Below are positions 41,391 through 50,984 of a stretch of 64,000 bases of DNA, in pieces; within the stretch, counting starts at the first letter, position 1; the number at the start of each line of letters is the position of its first letter. The stretch comes from Eubacterium sp. (lineage in GTDB: Bacteria; Bacillota; Clostridia; Lachnospirales; Lachnospiraceae): positions 1 to 64,000 of the forward strand of contig JAETSX010000030.1 in NCBI GenBank assembly GCA_021769425.1, in the 5' to 3' direction. The translations under genes and the position numbers were made by a program. Under the pieces are notes generated by a model, which was given only the letters and a program-made list of their open reading frames with translations, was not told the origin of the DNA and did not search any database.

Positions 41391-43352
41391 TCATCTGTTT
41401 GTCTTTCTCTTATGAACATTCCGAATCGTCTTGCGCTTTCCTTTCACTTCCCGCCTTTGTCCCAGAACATTTTTTTCAGTTCCAGGTTTTCGTCCTTCTT
41501 TGCCTCCCCTTGCCGCTCTGTTTCCGCCCTCCTGGCCTTTTGAAGCTTCTGCCCATTTTCTGGGCCGTATCAGGCAGTTCTTATCATAACCAATCAAATC
41601 CTGCCTTCCGGTTTTTTGCAGGGCCTCTTTCACCAGATTATAATTTTTCGGATCACGGTACTGGATCAATGCCCGCTGCATGGCTTTTTCATGGGGATTG
41701 TGAGCCACATACACCGGCTTCATGGTGCGCGGGTCCAGCCCGGTATAATACATGCAGGTGGAAATTGTAGAAGGCGTCGGATAAAAATCCTGCACCTGCT
41801 GGGGCATATATCCCAGTTCCCGCAGGAACTCTGCCAGTTCCACCGCTTCCTGCAAGGTAGAACCGGGATGGGAGGACATCAAATACGGCACAAGATACTG
41901 CTTTTTCCCAAGCTTTTGGTTCATGGCCTGGTATTCCCGGACAAACTGATGATACACGGACGCTTTCGGCTTTCCCATATACTGCAACACGTTATCGGAA
42001 ATATGTTCCGGCGCCACCTTTAATTGTCCGCTGACATGATGTTCACACAATTCCTTTAAAAATGTCCGATCTGAATCTGCCAGAAGATAATCGAAACGGA
42101 TGCCGGAACGGATAAATACTTTTTTTACTCCCGGCAGGCTGCGCAGTTTCCGAAGCAGGGACAGATAATCCCTGTGGTCGGCCCTTAAATGCTTACAAGG
42201 TTCCGGAAATAAACATTGCTTCTTCGGACAGACGCCCTTCTGCAATTGTTTTTCACAGGCCGGAAACCGAAAATTAGCGGTGGGGCCGCCCACATCATGA
42301 ATATATCCCTTAAAATCCTTTTCTTTTGTCAGAATCTCCGCTTCCCTGATCAGGGATTCCTGGCTTCTGGATTGAACAATGCGTCCCTGGTGAAAGGTCA
42401 GGGCACAAAAGCTGCAGCCCCCAAAGCATCCCCGGTTGCTGGTCAGGCTGAATTTCACTTCGGAAATGGCTTCCACTCCGCCCAATGGTTCATAAGACGG
42501 ATGGTACGTGCGCTGATAAGGCAATTGGTACACATCATCCAACTCCTGCCGGGTCAGCGGTTTTGACGGCGGGTTCTGCACGACATAAACCTGATTGGGA
42601 TATTCTTCCGCCAGACGCTTTCCTGAAAAAGGATCCGTATTGCAGTATTGGGTGTAAAAGCTTTTGGCATAACTTTCTTTATCCTGCCGGATAGTTTCAA
42701 AATCCGGCAGAAACACGGCATCGTAAATATCCTCTTTTTTCCTGGTTTTATAAACCGTCCCTTCTACAAAAGTTATATCCTCTGCTGCAATTTTGCTGTC
42801 CAGCGCTTCTGCAAGGGCAAGGATGCTGCGTTCTCCCATTCCGTACATCAGGATATCCGCACCGCTGTCTAAGAGAATGGAACGCCTCACTTTATTGCTC
42901 CAATAGTCATAATGCCCCAGTCTTCTCAGACTGGCTTCCACCCCGCCGATTAAAATGGGAGTTTTCTTATAAGACTGCCGAATCAGATTTCCATACACCA
43001 CAGTGGCATAATCCGGCCGCTTTCCCATCACTCCGCCGGGGGTAAAGGCGTCCTTTTCTCGAAGACGCTTGGAAACGCTGTAATGGTTCACCATAGAGTC
43101 CATATTTCCGCCGGTTACAAGAAATGCCAGCCGGGGCTCCCCATACAGCTCTATGCTTTTTTTGTCCCTCCAGTCCGGCTGGGAAATGATGCCCACTGTA
43201 TAGCCATGGGCTTCCAGCAGGCGGCTGATAATGGCATGGCCAAAAGAAGGATGATCCACATAGGCATCCCCGATCACATAGACAAAATCAAATTGGGCAA
43301 TTCCCCGTTCTTCCATGTCTTTCCTGCAGACAGGCAGAAATTTTCGGTTCAT
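41391..43352 (-). CDS. ygiQ: YgiQ-family radical SAM protein (UPF0313)
   Basis: 653 residues. Starts MNRKFLPVCRKDMEERG and continues QFDFVYVIGDAYVDHPSFGH, the conserved UPF0313 N-terminus. The radical SAM cysteines are in SNRGCFGGCSFCALTFHQG (CX3CX2C), followed by VGGPTANFRFPAC and CKHLRADHRDYLSLLRKLR. The last 60 residues are a Lys/Arg/Gly-rich low-complexity tail. Its reaction is unknown. It overlaps the end of the HAD gene by 65 bases; the start is kept because the family shares this N-terminus. Confidence 0.92.
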   Translation of the reverse strand: MNRKFLPVCRKDMEERGIAQFDFVYVIGDAYVDHPSFGHAIISRLLEAHGYTVGIISQPDWRDKKSIELYGEPRLAFLVTGGNMDSMVNHYSVSKRLREKDAFTPGGVMGKRPDYATVVYGNLIRQSYKKTPILIGGVEASLRRLGHYDYWSNKVRRSILLDSGADILMYGMGERSILALAEALDSKIAAEDITFVEGTVYKTRKKEDIYDAVFLPDFETIRQDKESYAKSFYTQYCNTDPFSGKRLAEEYPNQVYVVQNPPSKPLTRQELDDVYQLPYQRTYHPSYEPLGGVEAISEVKFSLTSNRGCFGGCSFCALTFHQGRIVQSRSQESLIREAEILTKEKDFKGYIHDVGGPTANFRFPACEKQLQKGVCPKKQCLFPEPCKHLRADHRDYLSLLRKLRSLPGVKKVFIRSGIRFDYLLADSDRTFLKELCEHHVSGQLKVAPEHISDNVLQYMGKPKASVYHQFVREYQAMNQKLGKKQYLVPYLMSSHPGSTLQEAVELAEFLRELGYMPQQVQDFYPTPSTISTCMYYTGLDPRTMKPVYVAHNPHEKAMQRALIQYRDPKNYNLVKEALQKTGRQDLIGYDKNCLIRPRKWAEASKGQEGGNRAARGGKEGRKPGTEKNVLGQRREVKGKRKTIRNVHKRKTNR

Positions 43353-44016
43353 ATTTACTCTCTATCCTTTCTGCAAACACCTGACGGTAGTCTGTAATAT
43401 AATAATCTGCAAGTTTCTGTTTTTCTTCTCGCTGCTCTATGGAAAATTCATCTTCCACTGCGCAGACCTTCATTCCTGCATGCTTTCCGGCCAGTATTCC
43501 CATGGGAACATCCTCAAACACCAGGCATCGCTCAGGCGGCACGCCCAGGCGGCTGGCCGCTTCCAGATAGACGTCCGGCGCGGGTTTTCCCTGTTTCACT
43601 TCACATGCCGTTACAATTTCCTGGATATAATCTTCAAAATGAAGAGAAAGAGCCACAGCGTCCACCAGCTCTCTGGAATTGCTGGTGGCAATGCCCACGG
43701 AAATTTTATGTTCTCTGCAATACTTTAAGAATTCTTCTGCGCCGGGCTTAAAGGGCACTTCGTATGTATATTTTTCAATGGCCATCCGGTTCCATATTTC
43801 TTTCAGCTCTTCTACGCTTTCCGAAAGATGAAATAATTCTTTGGTATATACCGCTGTCTCTGTAAAACTCATCCCCTCAATCTCTCTCTGGTAAGTTTCC
43901 GGCAGAGTCAGCCCCCGTTTCTCCAGAAATTCCACATCAATATCATGCCACAGCCACATGGAATCCACCAGCGTTCCATCCAAATCAAAAATCACCGATT
44001 GTATCTTTTCCAGCAT
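43288..44016 (-). CDS. HAD-superfamily phosphatase, beta-phosphoglucomutase-like
   Basis: 242 residues. Motif I SVIFDLDGTLVDSMW, a helical cap domain, motif II IATSNSRELV, motif III lysine in KQGKPAPDVYLEAASRLG, and motif IV CLVFEDVPMGILAGKHAGM. This is the subfamily of small-sugar phosphatases and phosphoglucomutases; the substrate is unknown. ATG 44016 follows GGGAG by eight bases. Its start lies 32 bases inside the upstream gene and its end 65 bases inside ygiQ, so the three are one unit. Confidence 0.92.
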   Translation of the reverse strand: MLEKIQSVIFDLDGTLVDSMWLWHDIDVEFLEKRGLTLPETYQREIEGMSFTETAVYTKELFHLSESVEELKEIWNRMAIEKYTYEVPFKPGAEEFLKYCREHKISVGIATSNSRELVDAVALSLHFEDYIQEIVTACEVKQGKPAPDVYLEAASRLGVPPERCLVFEDVPMGILAGKHAGMKVCAVEDEFSIEQREEKQKLADYYITDYRQVFAERIESKYEPKISACLQERHGRTGNCPI

Positions 44017-44905
44017 CTTTTCTGCTCCCTGTATCTGTATCGAAATATTCCAGCCCATAACCGCTGGGTCTGTCCGTTGTAAGAAATCTTCTGATTTCCC
44101 TGCTCACACCTTCAAATTCCGCCTGCCCGTTCCCGGTTTCCTCTGCATGATCCCCGGCAGAAGAAGGAGGCTTCCCAGTCTCATTAAACTCTATATTTTC
44201 AGCAGATTTCTCCGTTTCAGCAAATTTCTCTGTTCCAGCAAATTTCTCCGTTTCAGCAAATTTCTCCGTTTCAGCAAATTTCTCTGTTCCAGCAGATGTC
44301 TCTGTTTCAGCTGTTTCGTCCGTCTCAGAAGTTTTCATTTTCTCTTTTACTTTTTCCGTCAATTCCTCCTCTGTGGGAAGATGCTGATAGTTCACTGTTT
44401 TCGTAAAAGCAATATGCTCTTCCTGGATTCCCATGGCCTTTTTCAGCAGCTTTTCCATCAAGCCTTTTTTCTTATCTTTGGGAATCACCGGATTACTTGC
44501 AATTTTTTTTGCCTCTGCCATAAAGCTTCCCATTTTATTTAATTTCAGTTCTTCTACGTCTTCTTTTGTCCGGCAGGATTTTAATTGCCTCTGATACGCT
44601 TCCCGCTCCTGCTTGATTTCCTGGTATTCCCGGTAAGCGTCCGGATTGTTCTGCTTTAAATATTCCTGCTCCTCCGGCGTCAGTTCCCCGCCGGACTTTA
44701 GCTTTGCATCCACAAAAGCCATCTGATTGCTCTCCCGCATCTGCGCTGCGTCCTCCCGGTACTGTCTCAGCTGACGCACCAGAGGATCCATATCTGCCAA
44801 ACGTTTTTGCTGCGCCTTTTCCTCCCGTTCTTCCCTCTTAACATCCTGCCTGTTCCGGCCGGAAATATTGAATTCCTTTTGCACTTTTCCAAGAATAGTC
44901 AGCAT
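43985..44905 (-). CDS. Charged coiled-coil protein with repeat segment, unknown function
   Basis: 306 residues, no family recognised. The N-terminal two thirds are strongly helical and charged (DPLVRQLRQYREDAAQMRES, TPEEQEYLKQNNPDAYREY, QEIKQEREAYQRQL). A linker at about residues 195-245 is a tandem repeat of six-residue units (FAETEK / FAGTEK). The C-terminus ends STDRPSGYGLEYFDTDTGS-like, with TTDRPSGYGLEYFDTDTGS read here. No signal or membrane helix. ATG 44905 follows AAGGGG. It lies between a pseudouridine synthase and the HAD gene with overlaps, so it is cotranscribed with both. Confidence 0.7.
   Translation of the reverse strand: MLTILGKVQKEFNISGRNRQDVKREEREEKAQQKRLADMDPLVRQLRQYREDAAQMRESNQMAFVDAKLKSGGELTPEEQEYLKQNNPDAYREYQEIKQEREAYQRQLKSCRTKEDVEELKLNKMGSFMAEAKKIASNPVIPKDKKKGLMEKLLKKAMGIQEEHIAFTKTVNYQHLPTEEELTEKVKEKMKTSETDETAETETSAGTEKFAETEKFAETEKFAGTEKFAETEKSAENIEFNETGKPPSSAGDHAEETGNGQAEFEGVSREIRRFLTTDRPSGYGLEYFDTDTGSRKDAGKDTIGDF
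44199..44310. repeat. 18-base tandem repeat, about six copies, in the coiled-coil gene
   Basis: Units of the form TCAGCAAATTTCTCCGTT recur every 18 bases with one or two changes. They encode Ala-Glu-Thr-Glu-Lys-Phe, so copy changes stay in frame. Confidence 0.85.
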
Positions 44906-44936
44906 ACCTTCATCCCCTTTCTCTTCTGACAAAATT

Positions 44937-45659
44937 TCACTGCGCCGTGCCCTGCTTGAATTTTTCCAACTCTTCTTCGGTTAATTCTCTGTATTCGCCG
45001 GTCTGCAGGGATTCATCCAATCTCAGGTCTCCCATGGCAATCCGTTTCAAATACAATACCTTTTTTCCCACCGCCTCAAACATCCGCTTGACCTGATGAA
45101 ATTTTCCTTCCGTAATTGTCAGCTCCACCAGAGAAACCTCTGGATCTGAAGCCAAAATCTCAAGCCTGGCCGGAAGAGTGGGTTTCTTTTCTCCAATCTC
45201 CAGGCCCCGGGCAAACTTCTGCACCTCTTCTTCTGTCACCCTGCCGGAAACTCTGGCAAAATAGGTCTTGGGCACATGTTTTTTGGGGGACAGCAAACGA
45301 TGGGACAAATCCCCGTCATTGGTAATCAGAAGCAGACCTTCTGTATCAATATCCAGCCTTCCTACGGGAAATAAATCCTTTCTTTTGTTTTCCGGAAAAT
45401 AATCCAGAACTGTTTTATGATAATTGTCCTTCCCTGCGCTGACACAGCCTGCCGGTTTATAAAACATGAAATATTCATGCTCCTGCCAGGAAATCACCTG
45501 CCCCTGAAAAGATACGGTATCCGTTAATTCCACCTTCTGCTCCGGCCCTTTGGGAAGACTGCCGTTTACCAGAACCTGTTTTTTACGTATATACTGCTTT
45601 ACCTGGCTTCGGGTTCCAACTCCCATGTCTGCAAGGTATTTATCCAACCTAATCTGCAT
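44937..45659 (-). CDS. RsuA-family 16S rRNA pseudouridine synthase
   Basis: 240 residues. The S4 RNA-binding domain starts MQIRLDKYLADMGVGTRSQV; the catalytic domain has YFMFYKPAGCVSA, the active Asp in FPVGRLDIDTEGLLLITNDG and LTITEGKFHQVKRMFEAVG. This is the RsuA/RluB/E/F group that modifies rRNA. ATG 45659 is used because the S4 domain begins there; only a loose GGGGG lies upstream. The preceding open frame up to 45770 is not coding-like. It is followed after 31 bases by the coiled-coil gene. Confidence 0.93.
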   Translation of the reverse strand: MQIRLDKYLADMGVGTRSQVKQYIRKKQVLVNGSLPKGPEQKVELTDTVSFQGQVISWQEHEYFMFYKPAGCVSAGKDNYHKTVLDYFPENKRKDLFPVGRLDIDTEGLLLITNDGDLSHRLLSPKKHVPKTYFARVSGRVTEEEVQKFARGLEIGEKKPTLPARLEILASDPEVSLVELTITEGKFHQVKRMFEAVGKKVLYLKRIAMGDLRLDESLQTGEYRELTEEELEKFKQGTAQ

Positions 45660-45770
45660 TTTTCTGATTCCCCCGCACAATGATATAGACCAACAAGATT
45701 TCAACTGATGAACAATGAATAAAGCGATTATGATACTACCGTCCAGAATCACTGAACCGGGTAAATTCAT

Positions 45771-46610
45771 TTAAGAAAACTGATATTTCAGCCGTTTCTC
45801 CTCCAGCCATTTCAGCGCCCAGTAAGGATTCACGCTTATTTCGGAACCCTTCTCATCATTCACATAAATCCCAAGATGAAGATGCACTGCGAATTTTCCC
45901 ACCGTGCCTTCTTCCTCCCCGTAACCGCTGTCTCCCATAAATCCAAGAAGCTCACCTGCCTTAATCTCATCTCCCTCCTGAAACTCCCTGGCATAATCAT
46001 TGAGATGAGCATAATAGAAATACCCGCCGCCTGGCGCGCGTATGCCAATCCGATAGCCGCCCAGCTTCAGCCAGCCAATCTTTTCCACGGTTCCGTCTGT
46101 TATGCTGATCACGGGATAATGCCCTCTTTCATTAAAGGAAGCCATAATATCCGTTCCTTCATGCCCCCGGTTTCCTCCGAAACTCCGATCAAACATCCAG
46201 GAATTTTCAAAAGAAGTGACCAGCGAACTGTCTTTCCAGGACAAAGGAACCGGAAAATATTCCAAATCCTCCCAGACAGCCCGTTCCATCCCGGACAATT
46301 CCTGAATTCCGGAACTCTGATACTGATACAGCAATTCCAGATAGTCCTCCAGTTCCCGCTGCCCTTCCTGGCCTGTGAACAGATAACCCAACAGGAAATC
46401 ATATCTGGAATATTCTGAATCTTTCTCATAACTGCAAAGCTTATCGTGCAGTTCTACCGGAACTTTTTGTTCCCGCAGGAGTTCTCTGGTGTTTTTCTCC
46501 GTCAACAGATGGGTAATCTTCGCAAACTGCCGAATCTGATCGGTAAGGGTGGTGAGAAAACAGACCATTGCCGCCAGGATCAGCAGCCATATCCATACCT
46601 GCTTTTTCAT
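45771..46610 (-). CDS. Membrane-anchored M23 peptidase (LytM domain)
   Basis: 279 residues. One N-terminal helix (VWIWLLILAAMVCFLTTLT), an extracytoplasmic linker of about 130 residues, then a lysostaphin-type domain with GHEGTDIM (first His and Asp ligands), GYFYYAHLN and VHLHLGIYV (last His ligands), so it looks catalytically complete. Such proteins cut peptide cross-links in cell-wall remodelling or engulfment during sporulation. ATG 46610 is chosen at the start of the membrane helix; AAAGGA lies close upstream. Confidence 0.88.
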   Translation of the reverse strand: MKKQVWIWLLILAAMVCFLTTLTDQIRQFAKITHLLTEKNTRELLREQKVPVELHDKLCSYEKDSEYSRYDFLLGYLFTGQEGQRELEDYLELLYQYQSSGIQELSGMERAVWEDLEYFPVPLSWKDSSLVTSFENSWMFDRSFGGNRGHEGTDIMASFNERGHYPVISITDGTVEKIGWLKLGGYRIGIRAPGGGYFYYAHLNDYAREFQEGDEIKAGELLGFMGDSGYGEEEGTVGKFAVHLHLGIYVNDEKGSEISVNPYWALKWLEEKRLKYQFS

Positions 46611-46711
46611 AGTATCCTTTTTATTTCTGTCATCACTCCAAATATATTCCCGGGAGTGTTTCAAAAATTCCAGAATTACTTCCTGATTATTCTGTCCGGC
46701 ACATTGAGAAC

Positions 46712-46744
46712 TTTCAACGGTTCTTCATTGAAGAACCGTTGAAA
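46712..46744. terminator. Strong hairpin between pepD and the M23 gene
   Basis: A perfect 14-base-pair stem (46712-46725 with 46731-46744, arm TTTCAACGGTTCTT) and a five-base loop. No clean T-run follows on either strand, so it may terminate weakly or stabilise a transcript end. Confidence 0.6.
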
Positions 46745-46758
46745 TCCATCTCTTCTCT

Positions 46759-48207
46759 TTATTTGGAGCGTTTTAAAAATTCCAGAATCAGCTTCCAGAC
46801 TTTTTCCGTTGAGGAAATGCTTAACCGTTCCTCAGGCGTATGAATGTCATAATTATTGGGGCCAAAGGAAATGGCATCCAGATCTTCAATTTTACCGGAC
46901 AGAATTCCGCACTCTAAGCCTGCATGGATAGCCTGCAGTTTCGGCTCCTCCTGGAACAAATCCCGATAAACCTCCGCCATCAGTCCCCGTACCGAAGACT
47001 CCGGTTTGTATTCCCAGGCAGGATAATCCCCGTGCATTTCCAGTTCTCCGCCTAAAAATTCTGTGATAAATGCCAGTCTTTCTGTCAATTCATATTTTCT
47101 GCTGGTGACGCTGCTTCTCACCGAAAAGCACAGGCAGAATTCTTCCTCCGTCAGACTCATAATCCCTGGATTTAAGGACGTCTCTACTAGCCCCTCTATT
47201 TCCGTGCTCATATTCTGCACGCCCCAGGGCATGGTCCGGAGCATAAACAAGATTCTGATAAAAGAAGCGTCCGTCAATGTCTGCGCCTTTTTGGACTCCT
47301 GTTTCCGACAGCAGACCAAAACTCCGGCATCCGAACTGCGGTACTCCTGTTTCAGAGTGTCATTGAGCTTGTCAATGACAGAAACCAGTTCCCGGCTGTC
47401 CTCCTCCGGCACAAGAACAAAGGCTGCGGCCTCTCTGGGAATGGCATTGTCTTTCAGACCGCCAGAAAGAGACTCCAGAAAAACAGAACATGCCTGCCTC
47501 AGCTCATACAGCGCTCTGCCCAGAATCATCACGGCATTTCCCCGTTCTTTGTTGATTTCACTGCCAGAATGTCCTCCTTTCAGCCCTGTCACCTGAATCT
47601 CATATTCTATGCCCTCTGCCTCTTTGCGGGAAACAGGCATCTTACAGTCTGCCCGAAGCCCTCCCGCACAGCTTGTCAGGAAAATTCCTTCTTCATCCGA
47701 GTCAATGTTCAGAAGTTTTCTGCCCTTAAGCATGGAGAGATCGATGGATTCTGCCCCCAGCAAACCAATTTCCTCATCCACCGTGAGCACAACCTCAAGA
47801 GGAGGATGAGACAGAGTGTCGTCTTCTAAAATTGCCAGCGCATAGGCTACGGCAATTCCATCGTCTCCGCCTAAAGTAGTTCCCTCTGCCTTTAAAAAAT
47901 CACCGTCCACATAAAGTTTCAGCCCGTCTTTTTCAAAATCAATCTCCACATGATTTTCTTTTTCGCAGACCATGTCCATATGGCCCTGAATAATCACCGG
48001 CTCCGATGTTTCATATCCTTTGGAGCCTTCTTTAAAAATGATTATGTTATTGCTTTCATCCTGAATCCATTTCAGGTTATGCTTTTCTGCAAAAGATACG
48101 CAATAATCACTGATTGCCTTTGTATTTCCGGAACCGTGAGGAATCCCGCAGATTTCTTCAAAATATGCAAATACTTTTTTTGGTTCCAAATTTTCACAAA
48201 CACCCAT
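46759..48207 (-). CDS. pepD: Aminoacyl-histidine dipeptidase (PepD, M20C)
   Basis: 482 residues. Cytoplasmic zinc dipeptidase that splits Xaa-His and other dipeptides. It begins with NLEPKKVFAYFEEICGIPHG and contains metal sites VIIQGHMDMVCE, EGTTLGGDDGIAVAYAL, LTVDEEIGLLGA and the C-terminal HAGLECGIL and GPNNYDIHTPEERLSI. The full M20C length is present. ATG 48207 is preferred, with AGGTG six bases upstream; GTG 48216 is possible. It is divergent from ylbJ. Confidence 0.95.
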   Translation of the reverse strand: MGVCENLEPKKVFAYFEEICGIPHGSGNTKAISDYCVSFAEKHNLKWIQDESNNIIIFKEGSKGYETSEPVIIQGHMDMVCEKENHVEIDFEKDGLKLYVDGDFLKAEGTTLGGDDGIAVAYALAILEDDTLSHPPLEVVLTVDEEIGLLGAESIDLSMLKGRKLLNIDSDEEGIFLTSCAGGLRADCKMPVSRKEAEGIEYEIQVTGLKGGHSGSEINKERGNAVMILGRALYELRQACSVFLESLSGGLKDNAIPREAAAFVLVPEEDSRELVSVIDKLNDTLKQEYRSSDAGVLVCCRKQESKKAQTLTDASFIRILFMLRTMPWGVQNMSTEIEGLVETSLNPGIMSLTEEEFCLCFSVRSSVTSRKYELTERLAFITEFLGGELEMHGDYPAWEYKPESSVRGLMAEVYRDLFQEEPKLQAIHAGLECGILSGKIEDLDAISFGPNNYDIHTPEERLSISSTEKVWKLILEFLKRSK

Positions 48208-48311
48208 TGTAATCACCTGTTCCTTTCCCTTTTATGCCAGTTTATTTCTTATTTTTTCACATTGCGAACCTGCTTTAAGCATATTTCCTTCTCCGACTCA
48301 TAAAATAAACT

Positions 48312-49244
48312 ATGAAAAAAATCATATACCCTGTTATTTTAATTGGATTTCTGCTTTTCATTTTAATATTTCCGGAAGAAGCGGTAAGCGGAGCCGCGTT
48401 GGGCCTGAATCTGTGGTATGAAAAAATGCTGCCCACGCTGCTGCCCTTTTCCATTCTCTCATACATATTAATTCATTCCGGCATTCTGGACGGACTTGCC
48501 AGCGCCGTTCATCGTCTGCTGAAACATGTTTTTCCCATTAGCAGCGCCGGAATCTACCCACTGACTGCCGGACTTTTATTTGGCTTTCCCATGGGCAGCA
48601 AAATTACCGCTGATTTGGTAACAGCAGGAAAAATGACCCGGGAAGAAGGACAGAGGCTTTTCTGCGTCTGCAATAATATCAGCCCCGTGTTTATCGGCAG
48701 TTTTATCCTGAATGACTGCCTGAACCGGCCGGATCTGCGGATTCCAAGTTACCTGATTCTGTATACGCCGCCCCTGGTTCTCTATATGGTGCAAAATGGC
48801 CGAAAAACTTTCGCCGTCCCCGAAGAAAGCTCTTCTTTTGCCGGGCAGCCTCTAAAAAAAACGACATCCATGAGCTTTCAAATCATAGATGCCGGTATTA
48901 TGAACGGATTTGAAACATTGGCAAAACTGGGCGGCTACATTATCCTCTTTGCTATTCTGGCTCAGATGACGGCCCTGCTTCCCCTGCCGCATCCAATCCT
49001 CAAGTGCCTTCTGATTGGATTTACAGAAATCACCAATGGGATTTCCTATACAGCAGGACAGAATATGGACTTTTCCATGGCATATCCGCTGATGATGGCA
49101 TATACTGCTTTCGGCGGCCTTTCCGGATTTGCGCAGACAGCCTCCATGGTTAAAGAATGCCGTTTCTCCATGACGCCGTATTTTCTGACAAAAGTCTTCC
49201 AGACAATCGCTGCCTTCCTTCTGGCGCTGTTATTGGTATGCTGA
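48312..49244 (+). CDS. ylbJ: Sporulation integral membrane protein YlbJ
   Basis: 310 residues, about eight membrane helices. YlbJ is needed for spore cortex formation in Bacillus. Conserved family segments are ALGLNLWYEKMLPTLLPFSI, GLLFGFPMGSKITADL and CNNISPVFIGSFI, plus a second half GYIILFAILAQ. The neighbours coaD and rsmD match the Bacillus ylbH-ylbI-ylbJ order, although here ylbJ is on the opposite strand. There is no convincing ribosome site before ATG 48312. Confidence 0.9.
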   Translation: MKKIIYPVILIGFLLFILIFPEEAVSGAALGLNLWYEKMLPTLLPFSILSYILIHSGILDGLASAVHRLLKHVFPISSAGIYPLTAGLLFGFPMGSKITADLVTAGKMTREEGQRLFCVCNNISPVFIGSFILNDCLNRPDLRIPSYLILYTPPLVLYMVQNGRKTFAVPEESSSFAGQPLKKTTSMSFQIIDAGIMNGFETLAKLGGYIILFAILAQMTALLPLPHPILKCLLIGFTEITNGISYTAGQNMDFSMAYPLMMAYTAFGGLSGFAQTASMVKECRFSMTPYFLTKVFQTIAAFLLALLLVC

Positions 49245-49274
49245 AATAAGATCTCTGCCGCCGGGATTCTTATC

Positions 49275-49886
49275 TTATATCTCCGTTACGTGAAGTTCCT
49301 GCGCCTTGCCCTGGCCGCCTTCCTCTGAGGCTCCCTCCGGCTCCTGACCCTCCGGAAACAGCTCCACCCGGTTGGCATTCACCACATCATAACACCCCTG
49401 CAGAGAACTTAACAGATTCTCTGTTCTGGCTTTGGTGGTGTCCATGGCATTCCCAATAATATCCTCCAGAGTTTTCAGTACGCCGTCCGTATACTGAATG
49501 GCGCCCATACGGATATTATTTGCATCATTGGTGGCATTATCCAAAATCTCCTGTGCCTGATTGGTGGCAATCACCACCACTTCATTGGCCTGGGCATACG
49601 CCTGCTGCATAATCTGATGTTCGCTGACTAATTCCGTAGTCTGCACCTCCGCCTGGGCGATAATGGCGTCAGCCTTGGCCTGGGCATCAGCCAGGATTGC
49701 CTCTTTATTGCTGATGATCTTCTGATATCGCTTGATTTCATCCGGTGTTTTCCTTCGAAGCTCCGACAGCAAATCCTCCAGCTCATCTTTATTCACTACA
49801 ATCTTTGTATTGGAAAGGGGCTGATATTTACAGCTTTCAATATAGTCCTCGATCTCATCAATAATTTGCTCGATTCTGCTACTCAT
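49275..49886 (-). CDS. Coiled-coil protein next to coaD, unknown function
   Basis: 203 residues. The N-terminus SSRIEQIIDEIEDYIESCKY and LSNTKIVVNKDELEDLLSEL is followed by a long Ala/Gln-rich coiled coil (residues 75-165: AILADAQAKADAIIAQAEVQ, ANEVVVIATNQAQEILDNAT) and an acidic tail. It resembles the coiled coils of ATPase subunit H/E or DivIVA-like proteins, and relatives sit beside coaD in Lachnospiraceae, but no function is known to me. AAGGAG lies ten bases before the ATG. It follows coaD after 20 bases and is in the rsmD-coaD operon. Confidence 0.78.
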   Translation of the reverse strand: MSSRIEQIIDEIEDYIESCKYQPLSNTKIVVNKDELEDLLSELRRKTPDEIKRYQKIISNKEAILADAQAKADAIIAQAEVQTTELVSEHQIMQQAYAQANEVVVIATNQAQEILDNATNDANNIRMGAIQYTDGVLKTLEDIIGNAMDTTKARTENLLSSLQGCYDVVNANRVELFPEGQEPEGASEEGGQGKAQELHVTEI

Positions 49887-49906
49887 ATATGTAACGCTCC
49901 TTATAT

Positions 49907-50383
49907 TCAGCTATATTTTGCATAAATTCTATCTATGAGCTGCTCCGGTACAAAATGAGAAATATCTCCTCCATAAGAAGCAACTTCTTTCACAATCGTA
50001 GAACTCAGATAGGCATATTCCAAGCTGGTAGTTAAAAAAAGCGTGTCTATCTTAGAATTCAAAATCCGATTTGTCTGGGCAATCTGAAGCTCATATTCAA
50101 AATCCGTTACCGCCCGAAGTCCGCGAATAATAATGGAAGCATCCACTTCCCTGGCGTAATCAATTAAAAGTCCGTGAAAAGACGTAATTCTGATATTCGA
50201 AATATGGCCTGCGATCTCTTCTAACATACTAACACGTTCTTGTACAGAAAACAATGGCTTTTTTGCACTATTAATCAAAACTGCCACCACCAGCTCGTCC
50301 ACAATCTTCGCAGAACGTTCCATCATATCAATATGTCCGAAAGTCACCGGATCAAAACTGCCCGGATAAATTGCTCTTCTCAT
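49907..50383 (-). CDS. coaD: Phosphopantetheine adenylyltransferase
   Basis: 158 residues. Transfers AMP to 4'-phosphopantetheine in coenzyme A synthesis. The nucleotidyltransferase motif is [20 protein letters not shown], with [20 protein letters not shown] and [17 protein letters not shown] further on, all diagnostic. The start overlaps the rsmD stop by four bases (ATGA). Confidence 0.98.
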   Translation of the reverse strand: MRRAIYPGSFDPVTFGHIDMMERSAKIVDELVVAVLINSAKKPLFSVQERVSMLEEIAGHISNIRITSFHGLLIDYAREVDASIIIRGLRAVTDFEYELQIAQTNRILNSKIDTLFLTTSLEYAYLSSTIVKEVASYGGDISHFVPEQLIDRIYAKYS

Positions 50384-50952
50384 CTGTTTCCCCCATCACC
50401 TGTTTCAAACCTCAGAAATATATGTTTGTTGGTTTTATAGGTTTTTTCTCTTGTAATCCGATATCCCAGTTCTTCTGCCTGGGAGAGATCTGTATTTAAT
50501 GCTGTCTCCACCACAATCAGGGCCTCCTCTTCTAACAGAGAAGACTCTGATAATGCAAGTAAAACCTCTGTTTCCAGCTTCTTTCCGTAAGGAGGATCCA
50601 AAAACACAAGGTCAAATTTTTCTCTTCCGTTCATCCAGCGAATCGCCGAAACCGCATCTTTTACAAGCAGGGTGCAGCGGTCCGTAAATTTTGTAAACTT
50701 AATATTTTCTTCTATGCAGGCCGCCGCTTTTCTGCTGTTTTCCACAAATACTGCCGCTTCTGCCCCTCTACTGACAGCCTCTAATCCCATCTGTCCGCTT
50801 CCGGCAAACAGATCCAGAAATCTGCATCCGGGAAGCTCAGGGTTTAAGATATTAAAAAGCGTCTCTTTGATCCGGTCTGTGGTAGGCCTTACCTCCATAT
50901 CCGGAACTGTTTTCAACGGAAGGCTTCTGGCGCTTCCTGCTATAATTCTCAT
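50380..50952 (-). CDS. rsmD: 16S rRNA (guanine966-N2)-methyltransferase RsmD
   Basis: 190 residues. SAM-dependent methylation of G966 in 16S rRNA. Starts [20 protein letters not shown]; the SAM pocket is [20 protein letters not shown] and the catalytic motif [11 protein letters not shown]. RsmD followed by CoaD with a four-base overlap is the standard Firmicutes pair. Confidence 0.97.
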   Translation of the reverse strand: MRIIAGSARSLPLKTVPDMEVRPTTDRIKETLFNILNPELPGCRFLDLFAGSGQMGLEAVSRGAEAAVFVENSRKAAACIEENIKFTKFTDRCTLLVKDAVSAIRWMNGREKFDLVFLDPPYGKKLETEVLLALSESSLLEEEALIVVETALNTDLSQAEELGYRITREKTYKTNKHIFLRFETGDGGNR

Positions 50953-50984
50953 CTCTCTACCTCTTTATATATCCGTAAACTAAA

